A stretch of 43,468 nt of DNA from a virus: positions 1 to 43,468 of IMG/VR virus record IMGVR_UViG_3300011253_000764; one strand, given 5' to 3'. The translations under genes were made by a program, and so were the position numbers. Positions 6,015 through 12,433 of the stretch are shown here, one piece after another (positions within the stretch are counted from its first letter, which is position 1; each line of letters starts with the position of its first letter). The notes under the pieces are model-generated. The model was not told where the DNA came from and ran no database searches. It saw only the letters and a list, made by a program, of their open reading frames with translations.

Positions 6015-7390
6015 CGACGGCGACCGGGCAGCGGGTAGTCAGCGTCTAGCACGTCGTCTGCGGTGCCGGTCCAGCGGTCGTCAACGGCGCGCAGGGTGGG
6101 CACATCGCGGAACAGCAAGAACTCGCCATCAAAGCGCACGGCCACCTCGCCGCACGGCCCGTGGCGGTTCTTCCTCACGATGATCTCCGCGTCGGTCGGG
6201 TCTGCACAGTCGTCGTAGACCGTGGGCCGGTAGACGAAACACACGGCGTCTGCGTCTTGCTCAAGGTCGCCGGACTCCTTGAGGTCAGCCATCAGAGGGC
6301 GCTTGTCGGCTCGCTGCTCACACTGCCGATTCACCTGGGCGAGCAGGATGACGTGGCACCCCATGCTCTTCGCGAGCTCTTTGATCGCCCTCGAGAGGTC
6401 GCCGACAGCCTCGCGCCGGTTCTGCCTTGGGTCGTTGGCCTGCACGAGTTGCGCGTAGTCGAGCACGATGAGATCGAGACCACCGAGCCGCGATGCGGTG
6501 CGCTTTGCTGACGCCTTGATCTGCTCCACAGTGCGGCCGGCTTGGTCGTCGATGATGAGCGGCTGCCTCTCTGCCCACCCGAGCCCACCCTGCAAGCGGT
6601 CGAACGTGTCGTTATCCATCGGTCGCTTCTGTGTCGCGCTCATGGGCGTCTTGCTCACCGAGCAGCCGGCGCGCAGGTACCACTCTTTGGCCTGCATCTC
6701 GAGCGACTGGATGTGAACCCGTCGTGCGTTCGCTCCCCACTCGAAGGCGATGCAGCCGGCAAGGGCACTCTTCCCCATCGCCGGGCGGCCAGCGATGACG
6801 GTGACGCGCCCCGGCGCGAGCCCTCCAAGCATGTCGTCTAGCGCCTGGAAGCCAGACGGGATCGACGCCGAGATAGGCGACAGGAGCTCAACGCACAGAT
6901 CCCCCACCACCTCTTCACCCGTGCGGATCTCGCGCATGGAGCGTGTGCGGAGGTCGTCGACGGTGCGCGCTAGGTGGTCTAGCAGATCCTCGGTGTCTGC
7001 CCGCTGAGACGCATCCGAGAACGCCTTCTGTGCAGCGTCCATGACGGCCCGGTTTCGCGCGAGCTTGGCCACGACCTCGGCGTAGTATCGAAAATTGACC
7101 GTGCTCGGGCAGTGATCCTCGAGCTGGGTGACGTACTCAATGCCGCCGAACTCGTCGTCGTTGTCGCCGTGCAGCACATGGATCCGCTCGGGGACGCTGA
7201 CGTTATCCACCGGCATCCCGACACGGTGCATGTCGAGCATCAGCCGCATCAGCTTGCCGTGGTCTTGCCGGTAGAAGTCTGCGGGGCCTGCGATCTCGGC
7301 GATCTCAACCAACAGCTCAGGGTCTCGCAGGATGGCGCCCAACAGTGCGCGCTCGGCTTCTAGGCTGTGTGGTCGGGTCAGGTCTTTCAT
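6011..7390 (-). CDS. dnaB: Replicative DNA helicase, DnaB family
   Basis: Hexameric 5'-3' helicase that unwinds the fork for phage replication. The ATG at 7390 overlaps the initiator stop (ATGA) and gives 459 aa, the normal DnaB length. The N-terminal domain starts with the typical PHSLEAERALLGAIL (residues 7-21). The RecA-like domain has Walker A GRPAMGKSA at 201-209, LEMQ near 230 and Walker B LIVLDYAQLV at 307-316. The C-terminal loop motif LLAQVNRQCEQRADKRP and the segment DLKESGDLEQDADAVCFVYR are diagnostic of DnaB. It lies directly behind the initiator gene, as in many phages. Confidence 0.95.
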   Translation of the reverse strand: MKDLTRPHSLEAERALLGAILRDPELLVEIAEIAGPADFYRQDHGKLMRLMLDMHRVGMPVDNVSVPERIHVLHGDNDDEFGGIEYVTQLEDHCPSTVNFRYYAEVVAKLARNRAVMDAAQKAFSDASQRADTEDLLDHLARTVDDLRTRSMREIRTGEEVVGDLCVELLSPISASIPSGFQALDDMLGGLAPGRVTVIAGRPAMGKSALAGCIAFEWGANARRVHIQSLEMQAKEWYLRAGCSVSKTPMSATQKRPMDNDTFDRLQGGLGWAERQPLIIDDQAGRTVEQIKASAKRTASRLGGLDLIVLDYAQLVQANDPRQNRREAVGDLSRAIKELAKSMGCHVILLAQVNRQCEQRADKRPLMADLKESGDLEQDADAVCFVYRPTVYDDCADPTDAEIIVRKNRHGPCGEVAVRFDGEFLLFRDVPTLRAVDDRWTGTADDVLDADYPLPGRRR

Positions 7391-8520
7391 GCGGTGCCTC
7401 GGTTGATCTGTGCGTGGGCTTGAATGAACTTCGCTTCCAGCCGATCGAGCTCGTACAGCGTCGACCGGCTCAAGTCGTTGATGGTGGTGCCGAGCCTGCT
7501 CAGCGTGGCCTTGATTCCGTGTGGCCACGTCGATGCTCGAGGGTCGGGAATCTCTCGGCGATAGAAGGCGCGGTCCTCAATGCATCGACGCAGAAAGGCC
7601 CACGCATCCCGTGCTGACCGGTCCAGATCGGCGTCACTGTTGCCGACCCGCGCGCCTTCCCCGCTGTCTTCCCAGCGCTCGGCCATCTCCAGATAGGTCT
7701 CAAAGTTGCCCGGCCTGCACACGGTGTCCCAGCTGTACGGGCCCTTCCCGGGGTGCTCGCCACGGAGCAAGCACGCTCGATCGTCTCCCGAGAGTTGCCA
7801 CCAGCGCACCACCAGCTTTACCGCCTCGGGTCCGTGGTCCTTGATGCGAGCCGCCAGAGCCACCCCACGGCCCACGCCGGGACGCAGGCGGGGCGAGCGT
7901 GGGGCTCGGTCTCCGGTGGCCTCACAGCGCCTTGTAGCTGCCTCTGTGTACACGTCCAAGACCTCGTTGAAGATCTGGATCGGTGTCATTGGCTTTTCAG
8001 GGATGACGGGTGTGACCTCGGGAGCGAGTCGCAACTGATGAACCGTCCCTCCCTGCTCAGCCTCGACAGACTCACTCACGCCGGCCGGCTTGCCGGACGT
8101 GTATGTGTCTTCTCTGTGCTCTGTGCTCTGTGCTCTGTCTCCTACGCGCTGTGGAGTTTCGCTGGCGACTGGCTGGCGACGAGCTGGCGGTTCCTCATCG
8201 ATATCCGGTGTTGCCTCTAGTTCCGGCTGGCGCTCGGCTGGCGACTGGCTGGCGGTCGGCTGGCGAATCGTGATCTCCTCACGCATCTTCCACGCGCCCT
8301 CATCCCGCAGCATCGAGCGCACCTGATGATCGGTCCAGCCCCATCGCCGTCGAAGCGTGGGGCGTCCGGGGACTCGCTCGACCTTGCCAACCGCAACCTG
8401 ATCTTCCCACCACGCCAGATCGGTGATCACTGCCGACTCGCTCCACACGCCAGCGATCTGCTCGGCGATCTCAGGCCAAGCGGACACGCGCACCCGGAAC
8501 CACGGGCTCGTCTTCTTCAT
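7387..8520 (-). CDS. Replication initiator / helicase-loader protein containing origin repeats
   Basis: ATG at 8520; 377 aa. The N-terminal third (residues 1-80) looks like a winged-helix DNA-binding domain (VITDLAWWEDQVAVGK, then GWTDHQVRSMLRDEGAWK). Residues about 85-160 form a low-complexity Gln/Pro/Glu linker. The C-terminal part is helical (IKDHGPEAVKLVVRWWQLSG, and a C-terminal helix ELDRLEAKFIQAHAQI). This order, and its position directly upstream of and overlapping dnaB, fits a lambda O / replisome-organiser type initiator. The linker is encoded by iteron DNA (8161-8265) and by a 7-bp tandem repeat (8112-8139), as expected if the origin lies inside the gene. The family assignment rests on layout, not on a signature. 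Confidence 0.7.
   Translation of the reverse strand: MKKTSPWFRVRVSAWPEIAEQIAGVWSESAVITDLAWWEDQVAVGKVERVPGRPTLRRRWGWTDHQVRSMLRDEGAWKMREEITIRQPTASQSPAERQPELEATPDIDEEPPARRQPVASETPQRVGDRAQSTEHREDTYTSGKPAGVSESVEAEQGGTVHQLRLAPEVTPVIPEKPMTPIQIFNEVLDVYTEAATRRCEATGDRAPRSPRLRPGVGRGVALAARIKDHGPEAVKLVVRWWQLSGDDRACLLRGEHPGKGPYSWDTVCRPGNFETYLEMAERWEDSGEGARVGNSDADLDRSARDAWAFLRRCIEDRAFYRREIPDPRASTWPHGIKATLSRLGTTINDLSRSTLYELDRLEAKFIQAHAQINRGTA
8112..8139. repeat. 7-bp tandem repeat in initiator gene
   Basis: CTCTGTG is repeated head to tail at 8112, 8119 and 8126, with a fourth copy CTCTGTC at 8133. Seven is not a multiple of three, so this is a DNA-level rather than a protein-level repeat. It lies 22 bp from the iteron cluster and is less GC-rich than its surroundings, so it may be part of the origin. 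Confidence 0.75.
8161..8265. repeat. Seven GCTGGCG iterons at 11-bp spacing (putative origin of replication)
   Basis: The heptamer GCTGGCG occurs at 8161, 8172 and 8183, and again at 8226, 8237, 8248 and 8259. Within each cluster the step is exactly 11 bp, about one helical turn, so all copies face the same side of the DNA. The period is out of phase with codons. The repeats lie in the linker of the initiator gene, the same placement as the lambda origin inside gene O. The initiator is the expected ligand. Confidence 0.75.
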
Positions 8521-8547
8521 CTGATACTCTCGACACGATGTTGTTGG

Positions 8548-8647
8548 GTGTGATATCTAGCACCCAGACGCTTGCTGACTCGACACCAGTAGGCGACCGG
8601 GGCAGGGTTGAGCGCGCCAACGCTCCCCTGCCCCGTCTATATCACAC
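8548..8647. repeat. 9-bp inverted pair flanking the initiator leader
   Basis: GTGTGATAT at 8548-8556 and its reverse complement ATATCACAC at 8639-8647 bracket the gap between the 8642-8875 gene and the initiator gene, with the strong hairpin between them. The left copy also sits in the weak dyad GGGTG...CACCC (8546-8565). They may be regulator sites; chance cannot be excluded for one pair. Confidence 0.4.
8598..8635 (-). terminator. Strong hairpin between methyltransferase block and initiator gene (terminator-like, no U tract)
   Basis: Arms CGGGGCAGGG (8598-8607) and CCCTGCCCCG (8626-8635) pair perfectly. The stem continues with GAGCG/CGCTC (8610-8614, 8621-8625) across a two-base bulge, leaving a six-base loop. 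That is 15 base pairs, nearly all G-C. It lies six bases after the stop of the preceding minus-strand gene. Neither side has a run of T, so it may be a pause site, processing site, Rho-assisted terminator or origin structure rather than a standard intrinsic terminator. Confidence 0.5.
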
Positions 8648-8875
8648 TCTGGTCAACCACGCCGGATCCCCAGACTCGATCCCGTCCGCAAGCCACTGCC
8701 ACACCTCGTGCGCGGTGCCGGTGAACAGCACGGACCCATGCGCGTCCAAGATGTGCTTGCTCTGATGATGCGCCGGCCGGTGAGTCAGCCCACGGTCGGC
8801 TAGGTGCTGGGTGAGGATGCGGCCGTCTCGCAGTCCGAGGCGGGTCATGCGGGCGGCGTGTTCTTCCTGATTCAT
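8642..8875 (-). CDS. Hypothetical protein (77 aa) behind the cytosine methyltransferase
   Basis: ATG at 8875 overlaps the methyltransferase stop (ATGA). The 77-aa product is His-rich in the middle. It ends with a typical small-phage-protein pattern, SKHILDAHGSVLFTGTAHEV followed by WQWLADG. No catalytic motif. Co-transcription with the methyltransferase suggests an accessory role. Confidence 0.65.
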   Translation of the reverse strand: MNQEEHAARMTRLGLRDGRILTQHLADRGLTHRPAHHQSKHILDAHGSVLFTGTAHEVWQWLADGIESGDPAWLTRV

Positions 8876-10263
8876 CTGTCACCCCCAAAGAGTTCGATTT
8901 GCCCGACGGTCGGCAGTCCGGGGAACTGGGCGCGCACCACGGCTTCGGCGGCCTGTGGGCACACGCTGTTGCCAATGCGGGCGACCTGCTCGCGCTTGTT
9001 GCCGGTCAGCACGTAGGAGTCGGGGAAGCCCTGGCAGCGTGCGAGCTCGCGGGGCTGCAGCATCCGCATCCGAATGTCGGTGATGACCCAACGCTCGCCA
9101 TCGATCTCGACGAGCACGTTGATCAACCCGAACCGGTCGCGAGTCGTGATGGTGCGGAGCGGTGCGGTGACACGCTGGCCGATGCCGGTCCCGTAGTAGC
9201 TAGTCAGAAAGGGCATGATGTGGCGTGCGTTGTTGCCGCTCACCCTCGCGATCTCGGCCTCGCACAGCGCGTGGTGGTCGGTCGCGGTGATGGTGCCGAG
9301 TGGGCGGTCGACGCCATGCCCGACGACCCCGCCGTAGTGCTTGGCGAGCCATGCGCAGACGACGGCGTTCTGACTACCCTGCGCGGTGACGGTGCCGAAC
9401 GGGCGGTGTACGTCGCGGGTGCGCGGGGCCTGGCCCTTGCGCTCGCCGTTGCGGGTGCTGATGATCCACGGGGTCGCGGTCTCGCCGTCAATGGAGACCA
9501 CATAGGGCTCGTCTGCTTCGATGACGTACTTGACGAGCCCGTGTGCGATGCGGGCCATGGTCTTCTCGGCGAGCGGCTTCTTGCGGTTGAAGATCGACCG
9601 TGTGGGCAGCGTCCAGTCGGCGCAGTCGGCGTAGGTCCGGTAGCGGCTCGGTCGTCCGGGCCCGTGCGTCGGTGCTGGCCACGCGATGGGCTTGCCGTCG
9701 CAGCGGGCCACGAGGAACAGGCGGCGGCGATGGGTCGGGCTGCCGTAGTTGGCGGCGTCCAGCACCCGATGCTCGACCGTGTAGCCGAGGTCCCGGAACG
9801 CCTGCAGGAAGGCCCGCCACGTCTCACCGGCGCGTTCTGGGATGGGCTGGCCTTCTTCGTCGAGCGGACCCCATGTCTTGAGCTCCGCGACGTTCTCGAG
9901 CGCGATGACGCTCGGCCGAGTCTCGCGCGCCCAGTCGATGACGACCCAAGCGAGGCCTCGGATGCCCGAGTCCTTCGGCTTGCCGCCCTTCGCTTTGGAG
10001 AAGTGCTTGCAGTCAGGCGACGCCCACAGCAAGTCAATGCGCTCGGTGGCCCCGTACTCCTTGGGATCCACGTCCCACACGCTCTCACAGAGGTGGAAGG
10101 TGCGCGGGTGGTTGCGCTTGTGCATCTCGATGGCGGCGGGGCTGTGGTTGACCGCCAGCACGGGGCAGGTCCCGGTGGCTCGGCGGATGCCCTCGGAGGC
10201 ACCGCCACCGCCGGCAAAGAGGTCCACGCTGATGAACTCGGTGAGGTGCCGGGCGAGCGTCAT
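8872..10263 (-). CDS. DNA (cytosine-5-)-methyltransferase
   Basis: Transfers a methyl group from S-adenosylmethionine to C5 of cytosine, most likely protecting phage DNA from host restriction. The ATG at 10263 overlaps the mini-membrane gene stop (ATGA); 463 aa. Motif I is DLFAGGGG (residues 14-21). The catalytic motif is ASPDCKHFS with Cys85, a PDC rather than PPC variant. The ENV motif is at 123-125, motif VIII is SPTHRRRLFLV, and the C-terminal motif X is GNSVCPQAAEAVV. The target region has three related segments (RPFGTVTA, RPLGTITA and APLRTITT). No restriction endonuclease lies next to it, so it is an orphan enzyme. Confidence 0.92.
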   Translation of the reverse strand: MTLARHLTEFISVDLFAGGGGASEGIRRATGTCPVLAVNHSPAAIEMHKRNHPRTFHLCESVWDVDPKEYGATERIDLLWASPDCKHFSKAKGGKPKDSGIRGLAWVVIDWARETRPSVIALENVAELKTWGPLDEEGQPIPERAGETWRAFLQAFRDLGYTVEHRVLDAANYGSPTHRRRLFLVARCDGKPIAWPAPTHGPGRPSRYRTYADCADWTLPTRSIFNRKKPLAEKTMARIAHGLVKYVIEADEPYVVSIDGETATPWIISTRNGERKGQAPRTRDVHRPFGTVTAQGSQNAVVCAWLAKHYGGVVGHGVDRPLGTITATDHHALCEAEIARVSGNNARHIMPFLTSYYGTGIGQRVTAPLRTITTRDRFGLINVLVEIDGERWVITDIRMRMLQPRELARCQGFPDSYVLTGNKREQVARIGNSVCPQAAEAVVRAQFPGLPTVGQIELFGGDR

Positions 10264-10364
10264 GACAGCACCAACGCAACAGCGGCGAGCGTGGACACAG
10301 TGAACACGAACGCGAGGCCGCCTAGGAGGTCTTCGGACGTGAGGGTGAAGAGGTCGCGAATCAT
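10260..10364 (-). CDS. Mini membrane protein (34 aa)
   Basis: ATG at 10364 has GGAG six bases upstream and follows promoter P1. It ends in TGA at 10260, in an ATGA overlap with the methyltransferase start. The sequence is a short amphipathic start (MIRDLFTLTSEDLLGG) and one hydrophobic segment (LAFVFTVSTLAAVALVLS) to the end, a single C-terminal transmembrane helix. It may be a membrane-active early protein or a translation leader for the methyltransferase. Confidence 0.6.
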   Translation of the reverse strand: MIRDLFTLTSEDLLGGLAFVFTVSTLAAVALVLS

Positions 10365-10381
10365 GGGCGGCTCCAAAGTGA

Positions 10382-10401
10382 GGCGGGCTCAACTACCCGC
10401 C
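10382..10401 (-). other. Stem-loop at +1 of promoter P1
   Basis: Arms GGCGGG (10382-10387) and CCCGCC (10396-10401) with an eight-base loop. The stem starts about six bases after the -10 element, at the expected transcription start, matching the stems after P2 and P3. Confidence 0.6.
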
Positions 10402-10406
10402 CCACT

Positions 10407-10435
10407 GTTGTACCGCACGCAGTCAGCCCCGTCAA
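10407..10435 (-). promoter_or_regulatory. Sigma70-type promoter P1 (minus strand)
   Basis: TTGACG (10435-10430), a 17-bp spacer ending in GCGG, then TACAAC (10412-10407) and AGTGGGGCGG. Nearly identical to P2. The TGA stop of the 10432-11133 gene is inside the -35 hexamer. It drives the mini membrane protein and methyltransferase, and perhaps the replication genes beyond the hairpin. Confidence 0.8.
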
Positions 10436-11133
10436 CCACCAACTGTAGAAACATGAGGCCAGCCAGCACGAACACACAGCCGAGCCCACGCAAGCGCAAG
10501 GTGTACCGACGTTTTCACGATGCTGTCAGAGTAGCGAATGTCTCCACTCCCCTGCTCCATCAGCGCGAAGTGGTCAGGCTGCTGCACGAGCACGAACGAC
10601 CGGCCGCCCCATGTGGTCGCCCAGGTGTAGTCAGACGCCTGTTCCCACACGACGCGCTCCGGCACCGGGTCGAGCTCGTCGAGCTGCTCACGAATCGACT
10701 CGAGGTCATGCCACTCGCCATTCCCATCACTGTCCCCGTCGCTGTCGTCGCGGTACTTGCCGGCAGCGTCGCGAATCCGGTAGCCGAGCACCATGCTGCA
10801 CTCGATGTTGCGAACGATCTCGAGCTCTGGATCGTTCTTCCGTCGCCGCATCCCGTCCACCATGCTGGCGAGCTTGGCGCGTGTGCAGTCCTTGGTGGGC
10901 CGCCACACGATGCGGCCCACGTCGCCGCCGCTGGACACGACGAGCAAGCGGCCCGACACGTCAGCAGCGCGCTCGGCCTCACGCTCGGCCCGCTGCTTGT
11001 CTCGCCGCCGGTGCTGCCGTCGCCGGTCGGTGCAGGTCTTGCAGCCTGTCGAGTAGCTGCGGGAAGGGACGCCGCACGATGAACATGGCGTGACACTTCC
11101 CCTTGTTGCGATTGCTGTGGGTGTCACGGTCAC
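10432..11133 (-). CDS. Zinc-finger hypothetical protein (233 aa)
   Basis: GTG start at 11133 in a GTGA overlap. Cys17, Cys20, Cys31 and Cys34 form a C-x2-C-x10-C-x2-C zinc finger, followed by a very basic helix (RRRQHRRRDKQRAEREAERA), so nucleic-acid binding is likely. The middle has an Asp/Gly run (DDSDGDSDGNGE) and the C-terminus is strand- and Trp-rich. It is the last gene of the first minus-strand block behind the HTH regulator. No family recognised; a transcription or antitermination role is conjecture. Confidence 0.7.
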   Translation of the reverse strand: MTVTPTAIATRGSVTPCSSCGVPSRSYSTGCKTCTDRRRQHRRRDKQRAEREAERAADVSGRLLVVSSGGDVGRIVWRPTKDCTRAKLASMVDGMRRRKNDPELEIVRNIECSMVLGYRIRDAAGKYRDDSDGDSDGNGEWHDLESIREQLDELDPVPERVVWEQASDYTWATTWGGRSFVLVQQPDHFALMEQGSGDIRYSDSIVKTSVHLALAWARLCVRAGWPHVSTVGG

Positions 11134-11765
11134 GACTCTTCCTCAACAATGGTGCCGTCCGAGTAGATCTGCGGGGTTCTTCGGCACCAAGATACCATCG
11201 GCATCACGACCGCCACGACTTCGCCGTCAACCACCACCTGATGGGCGCCGACATCCGAGCAGGAGACAACAACCCCAGAGAGCAGGAGAGGAGCAAACCT
11301 AGCGTTGAAGATTGAGACCGTGGCTTCGGTCGCGCCCGCTGTGTCTAGCAGTCGGGAGATCTCTTTGGCCGCGTTCTTGATGTGGTCCGCCTGCATCCAC
11401 TTCTTGCGAACGGGCTCAACCAGGGTCGGCCCACCTCGCCGGACGATGATGCTGCCGTTTGTCGCCCACTGCGCACCGTCAACCGTGACCCATGCCTCGG
11501 CCGGCGGCTCGGTCGCGTACCACCTGCTCGGGCTGAACGGGGCCGCATCGCCCACCGTAATGCTCTCCACGTCCTCGGCGCTGACCCGCCTTATGTCGCT
11601 GCCCTCTGAGAGCCACGACGGGACCTCATACAAAAGCTCGACACTCTGCGCCATGCCGATCTGCTGCTCACGGAGAGGCAGCGACTTATCAACAACCACC
11701 TCACAGGTACCCTCGATCACGATCCGGTAGGTGATGGTGGTCTTCTCTTCGGCGGTGTTGCTCAT
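11130..11765 (-). CDS. Hypothetical protein (211 aa)
   Basis: ATG at 11765 overlaps the HTH gene stop (ATGA). The first 60 residues look like beta strands (ITYRIVIEGTCEVVVDKSLP). A Trp-containing acidic middle and a helical segment (KKWMQADHIKNAAKEISRLL) follow, with strands to the end. No motif or family recognised. Second gene of the leftward unit. Confidence 0.7.
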   Translation of the reverse strand: MSNTAEEKTTITYRIVIEGTCEVVVDKSLPLREQQIGMAQSVELLYEVPSWLSEGSDIRRVSAEDVESITVGDAAPFSPSRWYATEPPAEAWVTVDGAQWATNGSIIVRRGGPTLVEPVRKKWMQADHIKNAAKEISRLLDTAGATEATVSIFNARFAPLLLSGVVVSCSDVGAHQVVVDGEVVAVVMPMVSWCRRTPQIYSDGTIVEEES

Positions 11766-12073
11766 GGCGTCACCTCCAACAAGTCATCCCAGCAATCCGA
11801 GTGCAGACCGAGCCGCAACGCATCGGCCTCACCGCTCCCCATATCGGCGAGCAGGTCGATCGCCTCACGTAGCCCGTGGTGGTCGACGCTGGCCAGCTTC
11901 GCAAACCCGAGCACCCTGCGCACGGACACACACCCCTGGCCGTGCAGCAGCCGCGTCACGCTCCCGCCCTTGGGCAGTGCGAGCGCCTCACGAAGCCCGC
12001 GCTGAGTCATGCCTGCGCGCTGGAGCCACTGCTCCATAAGCGTCGCCCATTGTGCCTGTAGATCCCTGTCCAT
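11762..12073 (-). CDS. HTH regulator, candidate Cro/CI-like switch protein
   Basis: First gene of the leftward unit. The ATG at 12073 has GGAGGG upstream; 103 aa. Residues about 17-55 have a lambda-repressor-like HTH layout: WLQRAGMTQRGLREALALPK, then GGSVTRLLHGQGCVSVRRVL and GFAKLASV. It is small and has no obvious second domain, like Cro. It sits against two back-to-back promoters and a 25-bp dyad (TTCACC...GGTGAA, 12075-12099) that overlaps its own ribosome-binding site and likely transcription start. This fits an autoregulated repressor controlling the choice between the two divergent units. The DNA target is inferred. Confidence 0.65.
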   Translation of the reverse strand: MDRDLQAQWATLMEQWLQRAGMTQRGLREALALPKGGSVTRLLHGQGCVSVRRVLGFAKLASVDHHGLREAIDLLADMGSGEADALRLGLHSDCWDDLLEVTP

Positions 12074-12074
12074 G

Positions 12075-12099
12075 TTCACCCTCCGTGGTGTGTGGTGAA
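12075..12099 (-). promoter_or_regulatory. 25-bp dyad over leader of HTH gene (operator or +1 stem-loop)
   Basis: TTCACC (12075-12080) and GGTGAA (12094-12099) form an inverted repeat with a 13-base centre. It begins near the P4 transcription start, and its downstream arm includes the end of the Shine-Dalgarno stretch. It could act as an operator for the HTH protein, or as an RNA stem that partly hides the ribosome-binding site. Confidence 0.5.
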
Positions 12100-12101
12100 T
12101 C

Positions 12102-12130
12102 TTTCTACCGTGTTTGGTTGCGCTCGTCAA
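12102..12130 (-). promoter_or_regulatory. Sigma70-type promoter P4 (leftward, minus strand)
   Basis: TTGACG (12130-12125), 17-bp spacer ending in ACGG, TAGAAA (12107-12102). Same class as P1-P3. Its spacer overlaps the -35 of the rightward promoter P5. Confidence 0.75.
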
Positions 12131-12146
12131 CCGGAGACAGTAAGGT
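12118..12146 (+). promoter_or_regulatory. Sigma70-type promoter P5 (rightward, plus strand)
   Basis: TTGCGC (12118-12123), 17-bp spacer, TAAGGT (12141-12146). Weaker match than P4, as expected for a promoter that needs help or escapes repression. The -35 elements of P4 and P5 are one base apart, so polymerase probably cannot occupy both at once. Confidence 0.6.
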
Positions 12147-12152
12147 GGTGGG

Positions 12153-12170
12153 GCGGCGAGGGATTGCCGC
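12153..12170 (+). other. Stem-loop at +1 of promoter P5
   Basis: Arms GCGGC (12153-12157) and GCCGC (12166-12170) with an eight-base loop, starting about seven bases after the -10 of P5. It follows the same plan as the minus-strand promoters. Confidence 0.5.
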
Positions 12171-12187
12171 ATCACACGGAGGACAGA

Positions 12188-12433
12188 ATGACTGACAAAT
12201 GGGAATCCGGCGACCTTGCATGGCTGCCCTGCTACATCACCCACGAAGGCGCACAGGTGTTGTCGTCTCTCAAGCTGGTGCAGGTCGACTACCTTGTCGG
12301 CTCCACGGGCCGCGTAGCCTACCGCAGCAGGGAGGCTCTCGACCGCCTCGGCGCACACACCGGCAAGTGCCACGGGTCGGCGCTGCTGGGCCTGGATGAT
12401 CTTCGAGTGCCGGCGCATCTGGAGGTGAAGTGA
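12188..12433 (+). CDS. Hypothetical protein (81 aa), first gene of rightward unit
   Basis: ATG at 12188 with GGAGG five bases upstream (leader CACGGAGGACAGA, shared with the 5683 gene). The 81-aa product starts with MTDKWESGDLAWLPCYIT and ends VPAHLEVK. No family recognised. It overlaps the exonuclease start (TGATG), so the two are translated together. Confidence 0.7.
   Translation: MTDKWESGDLAWLPCYITHEGAQVLSSLKLVQVDYLVGSTGRVAYRSREALDRLGAHTGKCHGSALLGLDDLRVPAHLEVK

Noticed and set aside
8161-8265. Iteron cluster read as a CRISPR array
   Set aside because: Repeats are 7 bp with 4-bp gaps, far shorter than CRISPR repeats and spacers, and there are no cas genes.
8521-8597. Sigma70 promoter for the initiator gene
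   Set aside because: TAGATA in the leader (on the minus strand) could be a -10, but no acceptable -35 lies 16-19 bp upstream.
8899-11082. 727-codon plus-strand open frame
   Set aside because: It lies antisense to the cytosine methyltransferase, the mini membrane gene, promoter P1 and the zinc-finger gene, all well supported. Long antisense frames are common in GC-rich DNA, and the product shows no motif.
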